A stretch of DNA of 64,000 nucleotides from Hydractinia symbiolongicarpus (taxonomy: Eukaryota > Cnidaria > Hydrozoa > Anthoathecata > Hydractiniidae). The stretch's first letter is position 1. Every line of letters starts with the position of its first letter. Of this stretch, positions 1 to 12,083 are shown one piece after another. The stretch spans positions 22,320,001 to 22,384,000 of the forward strand of contig NC_079883.1 of NCBI RefSeq assembly GCF_029227915.1, in the 5' to 3' direction. The notes under the pieces were generated by a model. That model was not told where the DNA came from, ran no database searches, and saw only the letters and a program-made list of their open reading frames with translations. The position numbers and the translations under genes are program-made.

Positions 1-672
1 ATGGTAGAATGAAATAGAAATTTCTCAACGGAAAAAATATGCTTTTGTTGCCAATGTCAAAGCGCTAGATTTGACAGCTAAACAAATAAGAGCTAAAGGC
101 CCTGGGGACGAGGTTAGCATTTAGAAATTGAAAATATTTTACAAAACAACTCCAGGATGGACAAATTGGTTAGAAAAGTGGAGTTTTTTTATGGAAACAT
201 CAAATTTCACGTACACTTTTTTTAGTCTCAAATGTTCGTGTTTTGGTCCAAAAATTAAGGAATATATGATCAGATTTAAAACGATGATAAAAATTTTCTT
301 CGTGGAATTTATACTGAGAAAAATAACATTTAACATTTCCTAATTTTGGTATATAAACAGAAAGGCGCGTTTTTTGTCTATTTTTTAAGGACAGACTTAA
401 ATGTAGTGTCTCTGGAACAAGAAATCATGGTTTTACTTAAAATCAGTGCAACAGGTTGGCTTTAAAGGGTGAGGAAGCGATTTTATTTTTTAATTTTTAA
501 AAAAAATAATTGGCGCCAGCCATTTCTTTCCACGAACGCTTCTCACGGCACTTTTATGAACATTCACTTCATACATGCATATAACATCTACAGAGCAACA
601 CCTCATCAAACAAATTTTTTTGTCCAAAACGTGTCTGTATCATCATATGCCTAAAATCATAATCCTACCTGT
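1..672. other. AT-rich non-coding flank
   Basis: I see no supported gene here. Short open frames on both strands have low-complexity composition and no recognisable domain, and they overlap each other in opposite directions. Confidence 0.5.
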
Positions 673-757
673 TTCTTTTTCTTCTTCTTCTTCTTCTTCT
701 TCTTCTTCTTCTTCTTCTTCTTTTTCTTCTTCTTCTTCTTCTTCTTCTTCTTCTTCT
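673..757. repeat. (TTC)n microsatellite
   Basis: A nearly pure TTC/CTT trinucleotide tract of about 85 bases, broken once near 719-725. It gives false poly-Ser frames on the plus strand and poly-Glu frames on the minus strand. Confidence 0.95.
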
Positions 758-2139
758 AGCTCTTCACAGCAATCTGGACATACACGAGCACAATTTGGCG
801 GAATCTGGAAACACCTTGTCTGAACTAATATCCCATTAAGGTAAACGTAACACAAATATAACCATTGTTTGACAAATAAAAGGAATACTATTTTAAATCC
901 TATTTCTTACAAAAAATAAAGATATCATTTCGATTTTTCATCTTATTAAATTTTTCGCTTATCTTTTGATTTCTCGTCACACGATTTATTTTAGTGCGAG
1001 GCACTCAAACGTTATTTTGATCTGATATATCTTTGAAATAAAGAATCTATTTTCCTTACAAAAACTCACTCTGTTTGCGTCAATTTTGTTCTTTTTAAAA
1101 CATACAAAAGATAAACAGATAAAATTACTTGGAAAATAAATGTTGCAAAATTTAAAAAAACATCATCATATCACTCAACCACAAGTTTATTACGGTCGAG
1201 GTCTTTGCGTGGTGATCCCTTCATCACGTGATTCTTAATAAGATTTCATTAAATCAAATTTTCACGGGTTTCATAATACGTGAAATATAAAAAAGGTATT
1301 ATTTTTTAATATTTATTAGTTACAAACAATGTATTGTGGTAAATTTACATTATTTTGGGGACCAAGGGCATGTGTAAAACTTTTAGAAACCGACGAAAAT
1401 TCATCTTTGTTCGTTCGACGAATGTAAAAACGCTTACCAGAAAAAAAAATTCAATAAATTTTCTAACAATCTCAGAAATAAAGAGCTTGTATGATTTTAA
1501 ATTTCAAAAGACAAACTGGCTAATAAAATAATAAATAATTTAAAATATAATACAGAACTCTAATGGCAGGAAGACTATCGGCCTTTAAAAGTGGACTGGG
1601 TACTACAATCGCTAAGCACGGCATAAACCGAGAAAAACGAGGTTGTCACTGGGAAACGAGGTTGTCACTGGAAAATTATTTTTCTTGTATTTATGGTGAG
1701 AAATGGTATTACGTTTATTCCAAAGACAAGTAGGCTAATAAAATAAATAAATAGTTAAACAGAACTATGATGCAAGGAAGTCTACCGCCCAGTTTGATAA
1801 AAAAAAATTAGTCTTTTTATTATAGATGAACCATATGACGTCATACAGGAGTGGGGTCGGAGAGGGCAAAAGCTGTTTATTTTAAATATTTAAAAAAATC
1901 GCTCGTTTCCGTCATATGTGAATCACAAAATCAAGAAACGGAAGTGCAAATAAAACTGCCCACAGACAAGACGCAACTTACGCTCCATCACATCTTCACA
2001 ACACCCTTCTCCTATCGGTTCAAAGCTAAGAAAAAACCTGTGATACTGCTTATTTGGGGTAAATTCCCTACAAAATCGACTCTTGACATAACTCACAGAT
2101 GAAACAAGTACTAAAAATGGCGGTTTTATAAATACCAGG
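758..2139. other. Non-coding stretch downstream of NUDT14
   Basis: AT-rich with no convincing exon. A short direct repeat (AACGAGGTTGTCACTGG) occurs twice around 1635-1672. The 83-codon plus frame at 1851-2102 lies just beyond the 3' end of the minus-strand Nudix gene and shows no domain I recognise. Confidence 0.5.
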
Positions 2140-5100
2140 TTACATCCCACGTGTCATAAAAAACCAACAAAAGGCAGCTATAAACGACGCTGGTTTAGCA
2201 TAATCGTCATTAAAAACAAAATTTCTCGCTTCTTTTAAAGGAAGATAAAAAAGTTCAATAAATTCACCTTCTTCTGAATTGCCACCACCCTCGGCGACTT
2301 TCATGTCATCGGTGACTTCTGCGTAGTAAAGTGTCCCGCAGTTTCCAGCATAACCAACCGCATTATGTTTAAACAATCTTTGTATTTTATCCAATGGAAC
2401 TTGATAACCTGTTTCTTCCAGCAGCTCGCTTTGCGCAATTTCAACGAGAGGGACTTGCTTATCCACTATACCAGCACACAGCTCATATGACACGCCCCTC
2501 TCAAAGGGTGCAACGATAGATTCCTCGATGTTGTCACTACTTCCAATCATAGTGATGTCTCTCTTGCTTTCTTTCGTGTTAATATTCATATAAAGTGCTG
2601 AAAAGATTTTTGAAAGTCACGCTACACATATCCTTAAATATAGAAATAGAAAAAAATAAATAAAAAGCGCTGGATCCAGAGTTGAACAGTACACCAATGG
2701 AAGTACACCTGATTATTTTTTTCACCAAAACAATGCTTAACTTGTATCCGAAACGTCCCAGTGATACACATTTTATTTCATCGGAAGCCTGCGGATGAGA
2801 GTCGGTTTCTGAAGGTTTCTTACGTTTAACAAAAATTTAAATTTTAATGTTCTTTTAATGGAATGGGAAGCAGGGAATTGAATTGAATGAATTTGAATTG
2901 TCTTGTAAGCAAACACGCCGCTTGATTGGTCAGATTTGCTTTCGTTTTTATTTGAACCCCAGCGAACTTAGCTTTCAAGACAGGCGGTTCTTAATATCTT
3001 CCCATCCTTAGACTCAAGTTGTTTTCAATGATTGTTATTTTTTTAAAGCGGGAGAAGATGAACATTAAATCCTCTTTTTGCAAAAAATGTATTATGCTAA
3101 ATATTTATTAGAAAGAAATTCAGTTTAATCCACTGTCTTTTTATATTTAACTTTGTTTTCATGTATTATTAGCATTAGTTTGTTAGCATTTTCTTAAGCC
3201 GAATTTTACTTTACGCTTTTAAAAAATTGTTCTCAAAAAAGCCTTGCCGACAGACACTTTAGCGGACACGTCTCTATAACGAACATCATTTCAAGGTCTC
3301 GATTTACATTACCCCTAGAGCTGACCTCTCTATAGCAGTCACGCCCAAACATGGATCATTTGAAGGAATTATTTTAAAAAAATTGTCTCTTTTTAATAAA
3401 GGCAATTCTTGCCTTTTTGGTTTAGTCTGGTGGAAAGAAAAAGAGGTTTCCCCCACTTTCAGGATCAAGAAATCGAAATCTGGCAGAGATTTCTTGAGTC
3501 TGTTTTACCTTCTTAATTGAAATAGTGTATTTCAAATGACGTTTTCATTTAATTTGATTTCGCTCTTTTTTATTTTATTCTCATCCAGTTTATGCCCATA
3601 AAAATTAAAGCTTGCAGCGCTTCCCAGTCAACATTAATCCCCACAGCAGGCTTTCTTTTCTTCCTACCAGGCTCCTGACACACTTTGCTATCAATTACAC
3701 TACATTACCCCAGAGCAAACTTTTAAAGCAATAGAAACTAATTTGTATCTTCCCTTGATTTGCTTTAATATATTTTAGCTTGATTTCAAAAGGACGTGCG
3801 CTTACAGAAGATAAATCTCCGTCAGACTTTGCGTTAACTAAGCTGTGAGGGTAGCCAACAATCATGAAATTTGACGTTTGGTATTGTTAAATCAACAACG
3901 TCATCAATGAAATATCCTTAATTTTTAAGATAAACATTTTGTTTGATTAAACCCTTATTTTACAATTATCATAGAGGTATAAAACACATGCAATCATCAT
4001 GTGTTTTCTTTATGTTCAAGAGCCATTTTATAATTTAAAACCTTTAATTCTCTCGCGACAATTCTTGCGTACTTTGCGTTTCAGGTCCACACTACGAAAG
4101 CCACGAAGCAAGTATGCAGCATTGGCAAAATTGTAGCAACAGATGAAGCAAAACATCAAAAACATTTTGGTATTCTTGCTTCAAAGAATACTTCATGCTT
4201 CACGTCTGCTTCACTTGCTTTATGAATGTTCATGTAGTGCTTGCGTCCGCTTTGGCTTCATAGATGTGAACCAGGCATATATACTTCCGCTCAACGACTT
4301 TCAGAACAAGAAAAGTCTAATTCTTGTTGTTTTTGTTTTTTACTCGCTTAAGCCTGACTGTTGCTTACAAGTTGCCTCTTTTTTTCGAAGAATTTGAGCC
4401 TGGTATTGCTTTTTTTAAAAAAACGCGCTTTACGCATTTCTCAGAAACATTAAAAAAAAATTCTGAATTTCTTTATGAGAGTGTTAGGCTTACTGACATT
4501 TCCACTTGAAAACACAAATCTAAAGACAAGAAAGTCCAGGATACATAAAGAATTCAACAAACCTGGTCTAAATTGTTTTACCAAAACAAATGCTTGTCTT
4601 GTGGTGTTGAAGAGAAGAATGGCCACGCTAAAAAGAAACAGAAAACAGTTTTTTTAATAAACTTAAAACAAAAATAATTGGTAAGGTTGGTATGGTGATG
4701 GATAACCATATGGTAGGGTGAAAGTTGGTTTTGTCCACTTAAATACAGGATTTGTCAATAAAAATGTATTATTTTTTACGATGTGGGCTTTGTTACATGA
4801 GAATATAAAACTATATGTGGCAATAATTTGAACATTACCAGCAAAATTTGAGCGACGTCCCCAGATTTTTTCTTGTGAAGTCAATTTTAAATTATTTGGT
4901 AATTTCTTAGACAGGGGAGAATTATGGGTAACTGATTTTAGATCATTTAATTTTTCAAAAAAAAAATCCACAGAGATTAGTTAAAAATAGCCAAAAAATG
5001 AACAACAAAAAGTTGCCACCCACTTGATTTGAAGACAAGTGTGAAAAAAGAGAGCAGAACACTAATATGCTAAAAATATCACAAACGTCATATAACAGCT

Positions 5101-8100
5101 CAAGTATAAATGAGGAAAACTTTAAAACACAAATAGATGTAGCAATTCAAAACAGGTTATATACTTCTTATACGAACTAAAACCGATGCGGCATGAAAAT
5201 ACAGCCTTCATTCAAAAGAAATAGCAAGAGAAATAGTACAATACCATAGAAAAATATACTGAAAGTTTGAATGTTATTTTTAGTGACAAAAGCCCAATGT
5301 CAAAAGCATTGACAGACAGACTTGGGAAAGATTAATTTGTATTTCTGGCCTTAGTTGGTGCAAATTATCAAAATATATCCAAAATATTTTTTTTTAATGT
5401 TATTAGCAAGATTAGGATTGCTAAGCAAATTTAAATTTTGGATTAAACTTGAAACAGTACTCAGGTTAAAAAAAACATTTTAAAATCATCATGTTTGGCA
5501 CTTTCTTTTTACTGTGATAAATATTTTTGAAAATAAACAGAATATATTTAGATAAATTTTTACTAGTGCATTGTTTACTATATTGAATTTGGTACAGTTA
5601 GTAGGGTAGACACAAAAACTACCAAGGGACAAACGACAAGGAATTGATGCGTAGGTTAATGAAATAAATGACCATAGGTGGAGAAACAAAAATCTCTAAA
5701 AACATTTTTTTTATGTTTAGCATGCAAGTATAAAGTTGAAGCATTTAAACACTTAGTTCACATAATAGAGAAAACAAAATACATACGAATCATGTGCTTT
5801 GATGTAATCCCAGTGTCTTTTAAAACCATTCTAAAATGAAAAATGCATTATAGCTTTTATATTAGTGCTTATCTATATTTTGAAAGGTTAAATACCCATT
5901 ATATACATACTGTAAAATGTTGTAAAATAAGGGCAGCACCTATCAGCCATAATAGTAAGACTTTTGTGCACTTAAGCACAGAGGCACTTATAACCAGGTG
6001 TCGCTGATTACGTTGTTTTACAATATTATGGTGAAAACATCTCCTATTAGGTACAAAGTTGGTTCCAGCAGTAAAATTAGTCAAAGTAGTAAAAATGTAT
6101 ACAATAATTTGCCTGGGTATCAAATTTTTTCATTAATTGATTTTATGTTTTTTAGTCATAAGGCATTACAAAAATTGAAGTCATTTATATTAAATTGGAA
6201 GTCCTCGAAAGAATGAATTGATACATTTTCAGCAATGTTAGAACTGTAAGAACACTTTCATTTAAGCTTTTCTGGGCACCCTTACTAATTCCAGACTATT
6301 ACAAAAAGGCTTGGTCTACCTCTGTCTTAAGCTAAAAGTAAAAACCTTGCTAAAAGGCAATTTTAATTCATTTTTTTTAAAGGTTACCTGCCAAGGAAAA
6401 ACAAGTTGTGCTTAATAGGTAGGTAAAATATTGTTAATAAAGAAAAAACATTTTTTTTGTACTGAAAATGTTGTTTTTGAAAGATATAAGTAATTAAAAA
6501 ATACCACACTCTCACATAACTATGGACTTCGTGTCCGCCATTGCAGAGTGTTTTGAAACAAAAAAGCAAATGCGATATATCTTGTGTCCTCATCAAGAGA
6601 TTCGGCACAGACCAGATTGTTACACATAAAGTGAAGAAAATTTAATTTAAAAACTGCAATCCAGACTGAGTAAAAAATTCATTTCTCCCCTGAGCATAAC
6701 TGAGAAGAAAAAGAGTAATTTTTTTTTACTTATTGTGTGCCTTTAAAGTGGGCTTATTAGTTATGTTAGTTATTGTATACTACAGATACAGATGGATCCC
6801 TTCAATAATCAACAAACTGTATTGGTCCATTACTTGTGGGGGTAACAGAGAAAAATTGAAAGATTTCTTTCTGTTTTCTTTCACAATGCTAACAAACATG
6901 TATTTCCAGTTAAATTTATTACACATAACATTGTGACATTGTTAACACTGCTCATGTACACACTTCTGTTATGTTACATACAGGAAACAAATTATAAACG
7001 CGATCATGCTGACATGAAGAAGATGAACGAGAATTTATTTACGACGCATCGCTTTGAAAATCCGGTACTTGCAGAAAAGTATTTTTTTTAACAGAAAAAA
7101 ATGCTTACTGGCATGCAGTTAGCAGCGCTTGATCACAACAACATTATTGTCGTGATCAAGTGTGTACTTTTATTTCTATATTTGTTTTTCTGCTCAGTTC
7201 TGTAAAAAGTTAATAATACCTCCTTTTATTTTTAGGCCAAGAAGAAAAATAAGGAAGGTCAATATGTAATTCGCTATAAAATTTCTTTTTTGCGCTACTC
7301 GAAAAGATTTATCGCAACATTGCTATCGCTTCCTATTATCCAACTGTTGACAAAGATGTAGAGAAAACGAATTCTTAGCACCAACAGTACAACCTTAAAG
7401 AAGTGAAATTATAGGAGGCTCTTTAAAGTATTCGCGAATAGAAACATAGTTATGTATGTAGTAGTTTATTTAAATATTCCTATTCGCCGTCGTATCAACT
7501 TTGAGCACCCATGTCAAATTCATTTCATCTACGTAATCTCCGTCTTTGTATCCGGTGTACCTATAATCTAGAGAAGGAACCGCCTTATTCCGTACTTTCT
7601 TGTTGTTCTCTCTTGTTGCTTCAAACTGAAAACCTAAAACTGTATTTTCACCCATATCCATTTCATTCACACACGTGTTGATTAGGGCGCCGTAGATTAG
7701 CGGTTTTGTGGCACAGGCGCCATAGATTAGTGGTTTGTGGCGCCGTAGATTAGTGGCTATAGCTCTCATACTCTGTGCGGGAGACTGGGGTTTGATTCCT
7801 CTTGACAGCGATTCAACATGGGCGAGTGAATGTTACCATAGCCCCGGGTTAACCCAAGCCACCTGAAGAAAAATTGGGAAGATGGCGTACTGTGTGGGTC
7901 GTTTGATGTTGTCAGGAGTTGTCTAGTAGAGCGCGGGCCCTAATTGGGTCTGTGTAGCTTAAAATGAGCATTAAATACTGTAGGACTCCCCATCTATAAC
8001 TCATGGCCGCTCCTGGAAATAATAGACAGGGTATATCCCTCAAATATTTGTGAGGCTAGCCATGTAAAATATGCACATCTATCTATCTTATAATACAGAA

Positions 8101-8425
8101 ATACATCGTTATTTTGTCAAATAACGCGTTGTTGTGGATCATTTTAAGACAACTTATTTTTGCTCACAGAAGGAACCTTTAAAACCTTAAAAATGATGCG
8201 ACACATTTTCTTGTTGGAACATTCTTGCAATTCCTTAAAGTGATTTTAAAATAGGATTTTCCTTTTTCTTATTTTTAGACTTTATTAATGTGTATTTTTT
8301 TATACACTAGTTATAAAAAAACAATGGACATACATTACCTGGCTAAATGTTACTCTTGTTGGAGCAATAAACCTTGAGTCCACACAAGGAACAACTTTCA
8401 TATCCTTGATTTCGAGTCCATTCAT
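2140..8425 (-). CDS. NUDT14: UDP-sugar diphosphatase, NUDT14-type Nudix hydrolase (4 exons)
   Basis: Minus-strand exons are 8425-8339, 5830-5787, 4627-4563 and 2597-2140. All junctions are GT-AG and in phase, giving 217 residues; human NUDT14 has 222. Exon 1 starts at the ATG at 8425 and ends in TFSQ. Exon 2 reads NGFKRHWDYIKAHDS and exon 3 ends VLVKQFRP; both match family blocks. Exon 4 carries ELCAG and the Nudix helix SELLEETGY (about residues 108-130). NUDT14 hydrolyses UDP-glucose and related nucleotide sugars to UMP and sugar phosphate with Mg2+, in the cytosol. Oddity: the RE of the classical Nudix box is SE here (KE in human NUDT14), while the EE pair is kept. Intron 1 (2.5 kb) contains a SINE and two unassigned coding-like segments. 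Confidence in family is high; the exact 5' end rests on one exon with good homology. Confidence 0.9.
3251..3350. repeat. Possible dispersed repeat in NUDT14 intron 3
   Basis: Contains two related phrases, ACGTCTCTATAACGAAC and ACCTCTCTATAGCAGTC, about 55 bases apart. The pattern suggests a degenerate tandem or MITE-derived sequence. No ends or target duplications were found. Confidence 0.25.
6984..7269 (+). CDS. Candidate two-exon 3' end of an unknown gene (partial)
   Basis: A plus-strand segment after an acceptor (acatacag) is open from 6984. It reads ETNYKRDHADMKKMNENL, then THRFENPVLAEK, to a possible donor after 7078. An acceptor after TTTTTAG at 7235 would add 7236-7269, which reads PRRKIRKVNM and then TAA, in phase. 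It lies antisense inside NUDT14 intron 1. I do not recognise the protein, and no upstream exon was found. It is reported because its codon use and length stand out from the AT-rich surroundings; chance remains possible. Confidence 0.25.
7470..7682 (-). CDS. Unassigned terminal exon-like segment inside NUDT14 intron 1
   Basis: Minus-strand frame whose last 50 residues read like real protein (AVPSLDYRYTGYKDGDYVDE, then MNLTWVLKV). The stop TAA at 7470-7472 is followed at once by AATAAA at 7463-7468. The frame runs back into the SINE at 7684 and above, so the true exon must start below that; ATGs near 7660 or a splice acceptor near 7636 are possible. I do not recognise the family. It could be the last exon of a nested minus-strand gene, an alternative 3' end of NUDT14, or a processed remnant. 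Confidence 0.3.
   Translation of the reverse strand: MNTCVNEMDMGENTVLGFQFEATRENNKKVRNKAVPSLDYRYTGYKDGDYVDEMNLTWVLKVDTTANRNI
7684..8092 (+). mobile_element. tRNA-derived SINE with reiterated 5' head
   Basis: The head has pol III box A-like (TAGTGGCTATAGC) and box B-like (GGTTTGATTCC) motifs. A central block around GTTACCATAGCC and GGGTTAACCCAAGC follows, and the 3' tail ends in ATCTATCTATCT. The first 20 or so bases of the head are repeated about three times in tandem (7687-7755). The same head and centre recur at 11764-11936 with roughly 80 percent identity by eye. It sits in intron 1 of the minus-strand NUDT14 gene. Confidence 0.8.
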
Positions 8426-9011
8426 TTTTTTATTTACCTATCAAGAAAAGTATTTATAGAAATGTTATACAAATTATAATATAAAATAATAATGAGTTTC
8501 TTATACCTTATTTTTGCTGCTCCTACTGTTCGAAATATGTTGGATTTGCCTTAACAAGTGATTCTTGATTAATTGCATCAGACTCGTTGCAGCCTTGTTA
8601 TTGACTAAACTTGGACTGTACACCACAAAAGAATGATTTAATAAAAGAAAATTTTAACCACATAAAACACAGCAATACATGAAAAACATGAAAAAATATG
8701 AATAGCTCAGTCATGTAAAAAAAAAAAAAAAAAAAAAATGTAACCACATGCAAAGATAACCTGGTAAGGTCTCTGTTTGATATGTATTAAGCATGCTAAA
8801 AAATGATTCAGTAAAAAAACAAAGCCGTTGTTGTATAATTTTCACTTAAGATTAAATTCTGTGTTGTGTTAAAACTACTGCGTAAGAATCACACATTCAT
8901 TACCATTGTATGGACAAACGACCCATGTTTACAAACTGAGAGTTGTCTGTGCTTTGCATTTCAATTAACGCTCGAGGAAGACCAGCAAGACCTGATACTT
9001 TGTGTTAGCTA
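8426..9011. other. Upstream region of NUDT14
   Basis: Non-coding and AT-rich, and it must include the NUDT14 promoter if exon 1 is correct. A pure A22 tract lies at 8717-8738. No TATA box at convincing spacing was found. Confidence 0.4.
8717..8738. repeat. A22 homopolymer
   Basis: Twenty-two consecutive A residues. It could be the tail of an old retroposed copy, but no element body was recognised next to it. Confidence 0.9.
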
Positions 9012-10377
9012 CCGTATTTTCCGGTATATAACCCGCAGGTTATAGGTTGATTTTTATGAGTTCCACCGTTGGTGCGGGTTATATTGTGGTGCGGGTTATG
9101 TTATAATTTTATATTTTCTGTCATTTATTATGAAATTTTTAAAGTTTATACATTCAATGGAGAAAATAGTACCAACAGGATAAAATGCGTCCATTAACAT
9201 AACTGCATGCGCAATCCTATATCTATGTAATCTTACTTCAACTACGTGATTTAATTTTTTTTACACAGTGAAATAGCTTTCTTTAACTTTCTTTAGCTTC
9301 CCATTGCTAATATTACGAGCTCTCTCTGAAGCACAATTCTGGAGATCATTTTTCTTTTGTGTTGAATGTAATTCTAATCTATTTATATCTTTGCAATCAC
9401 ATTGAGCACATTGAAATGATTTGCTTTTGGTAATAGAGCAATATAGCAGGTCTCATTTTTAGGCTTAATTGACAAGTATTTCACAACCTAGTGCCCAGGA
9501 CTTAATTATTAATTCATGTTAAAAATTTTGAAAAATGTTAAAATTAAAGTATAGATAATAATTTTCTTTTTTTATCTTCGCTACCTTCGAGCAACAGGTG
9601 ACCACTGAAAATATCAAAAATAAATATAAAATACAATTAATAACACACGCAACTATCTCCTCCTCATGCCGCCATTCATTTTATAATGCACACTGTGATT
9701 GCTGAGATATAAATAGATAACAAAATTCTATAAACATTAGAAAAAAACGTTCCGTACATCGCTGTTACAGACAATCCGTGATAATTATTATGTTGTTTAT
9801 ATTTATGCCAAAAAACCTAAATATGCGTAAAAAAACAGAGATTTTACTTTAGGTTTATAACCTGATAGAATGGTTTTTTATTAGTTTGTTTGTTTAATTG
9901 CAGGAAGCAAAAGTTATTATTGGCTGAAACTAATGTCTACAAATAAAAAGAAAACAGCATTGTCTGATTTAGTACTGTCGGCATAAGCAGAAGATCGATT
10001 TGTCAAATTAATTTTAAATCATTATTATTTCGGCAATCGGTGACAAGGAGGTTAAGACTGAGAGAGTCACTAATTCAGACACTTGGTTCTCGTGTTTGGG
10101 GTTCAGCAGTTTAAACGTCCCCCACTTGTCTCCAGCATGAAAAAACTGAACACACGCACATGTTTATAAAATGATTAGGGCTAAGTAAAAATACGCTAAA
10201 TTTTTTTCTTAACACGATGCGTGTTATGCAAAGGTGCGAGTAAGTAAAACACATTGATTAAAATTTTATGCGGGTTATACGAAGGTGCGGGCTATCTGAT
10301 AGCATCTAGTTTATAACTTCCTAAAAAAGCTGAGCTGCTGGTTATACCATGTGCGGGTTATATACCGGAAAATACGG
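9012..10377. mobile_element. Non-autonomous DNA transposon, perfect 26-bp TIRs, TA-flanked
   Basis: The left end 9012-9037 (starting CCGTATTTTCCGGTATATAA) is the exact reverse complement of the right end 10352-10377, and both are flanked by TA (9010-9011 and 10378-10379). The element is 1366 bp long and has no meaningful open frame. Copies of GTGCGGGTTAT recur just inside both ends (9066-9100, 10268-10290, 10351-10360), as subterminal transposase-binding repeats would. A TA target site is typical of the Tc1/mariner/pogo group, but the superfamily cannot be fixed without the autonomous partner. Perfect TIRs suggest a fairly recent insertion. Confidence 0.88.
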
Positions 10378-10810
10378 TAATGCATCTAATTTAAGATTAA
10401 AGAATGTTATTTTATGTTTTTTTAGTTATTTTCTGTCATCTTTCTTAATTACAAGCAGTTAAAGGTTGATTTATTTTTGTATTTTTTAATTCAAAAAAAA
10501 AATAAAAATATAAAATAAAATAAAACTTTTTTGGAATTCTAAATATATCTATATAATTTTTTTATTGAAAAATGAATTAAAACTACACCTCTACAAGTAT
10601 AACAGGCCTTATCGACAATTTCAGTGTAATACTATGGCGTATTTATAATAAACAGGAGAAGCCTGAAGTGTAAAACAAAACTGTCCTTACTATTCAAAGA
10701 ATGTATATATATGCCATAAGCCATGCACATATTTACAGAGCTATAAGAACTGTAACATGCAGGGTAGGGAATCTAAATATGCTATCTATAAATGATATGT
10801 ATCTAAAGTC

Positions 10811-11690
10811 ATGCTTAGTAGCATTGCAGCCAAGCGTGACCTTGTAGTTGGAAAGTGGCCTTGTGGAGTTTGCAGGAAAGGGGTTGGTAGTAACTCAATT
10901 TTTTGTTAGACTTGCAAGCATTGGGTACACAAGAAAAAGTGCAGTAGTATTTGTGGAAGGTTAAGAGCTGACATTCAGTTTGTATGCAAGCGTTGCAAAG
11001 GTGAGATTATAGAGAATGAAGTATTTCTAGCTTTAATGATGTACAATAGTGGCTCGTTAGAGATAGTTGAAAACTTCTGTTACTTAAGTGATATGTTGGG
11101 CAGTGAAGAGGGTGTTGGAAGAAGTGTTACTTGCAGGAAAGGTTCTGCTTTGAAAAAGTTCAGAGTTACTTCCTTTGTTGACTAGCAGAGTCTTGTCAAT
11201 TGAGGTAAAAGGTAGGTTGTATGAGGCCTGTGTAAGAAGTGTTATGTTGTACGGTAGTGAGACATGGGCAGTGAAGCAGGAAGATCTTGACCGTTTAGAA
11301 AGGTATGATATGAGAATGGTTAGCTGGATGTGTAACGCCAGTCTGAGAGACAGAAAGAGTTCAGATGAGCTAAGAAGCAGGATAAGTATCCGTAGAATTA
11401 AAGATGTTATCCAGATAAGAAGACTTAATTGGCTGGGGCACTTGGTATGAATGGAGGAGGATAATTGGGTAAGAAAGTGTAGAGACTTGATAGTTCCTGG
11501 GGCAAAGACCAGAGGCAGACCGAGAAAGACTTGGCAGGAGGTTATAAGGACAGACTTGATACAGAGAAAGTTGAGTTTAGATCTAACACAGTCTAGATCA
11601 GATTGGAAGAGGATCATTAATAGACCCTGTCCAACCCATGCTAGCATGGAAAACAGAAGTCGAGAATGATGATATGGATGGTAGAGATTA
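10811..11690 (+). pseudogene. 5'-truncated non-LTR retrotransposon (LINE) 3' end
   Basis: The translation matches the C-terminal part of animal LINE polyproteins. A cysteine/histidine zinc-finger stretch comes first (CGVCRKGVGSNSIFC, then WVHKKC, then FVCKRC). Then come FCYLSDMLG, ACVRSVMLYGSETWAVK, MCNASLRDRKSSDELRSR, LNWLGHL, RGRPRKTW and RPCPTHASMEN. It is broken by stops near 10904, in the region 11160-11215 and at 11448-11450, plus at least one frame change. The last stop is TGA where an Arg codon (CGA) would fit, as expected from CpG decay. The reverse-transcriptase catalytic core is absent, consistent with 5' truncation on insertion. The clade is not fixed from this fragment. Confidence 0.85.
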
Positions 11691-11763
11691 TGATAAGTAC
11701 CAGGCCTATCAATGAAAACAAATCATTTTTTAAGAAAATAACTTTAGTGGCGGAAATGAATTT

Positions 11764-11936
11764 AGTGGTGCCGTAGTTTAGTGGTTATAGCTCACGCACC
11801 TTGTGCGGGAGACCAGAGTTCGATTCCCACTGATGGCGATTTAATATGGACGAATGAATGTTACCATAGCCTTGGGTTAACCCAAGCTATGTGAGGGAAA
11901 TTGGAGAGATGGCACACTGTGTGGGGCCTAATTTTT
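11764..11936 (+). mobile_element. tRNA-derived SINE, second copy
   Basis: The head GTGCCGTAGTTTAGTGG with box A and a good box B (GAGTTCGATTCC) is followed by the central block shared with the copy at 7684-8092 (GAATGTTACCATAGCC, GGGTTAACCCAAGC). The 3' half of the other copy is missing here, so this one is truncated or diverged. Confidence 0.8.
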
Positions 11937-12083
11937 AACCTGAAATACCAACAAACGAAATTTCATAAAAACAAGAATGTATTGATACATTAAAGCCAAA
12001 ATAAACAAATAGGTGGCTAGACAAGTAATTTATATTGAGAACATGCACTTTTGAGTTTGATTTGATGGTTTCATTCCTTCCAG

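Noticed and set aside
575-855. Poly-Ser and poly-Glu frames on opposite strands
   Set aside because: Both are translations of the (TTC)n microsatellite.
6834-6899. Alternative NUDT14 first exon on minus (22 codons ending in a CAA/GT donor)
   Set aside because: It is in phase but shows no family similarity; the exon at 8425-8339 matches the family N-terminus.
11084-11647. 187-codon minus-strand frame
   Set aside because: It is the antisense shadow of the LINE fragment, which has clear homology on the plus strand.
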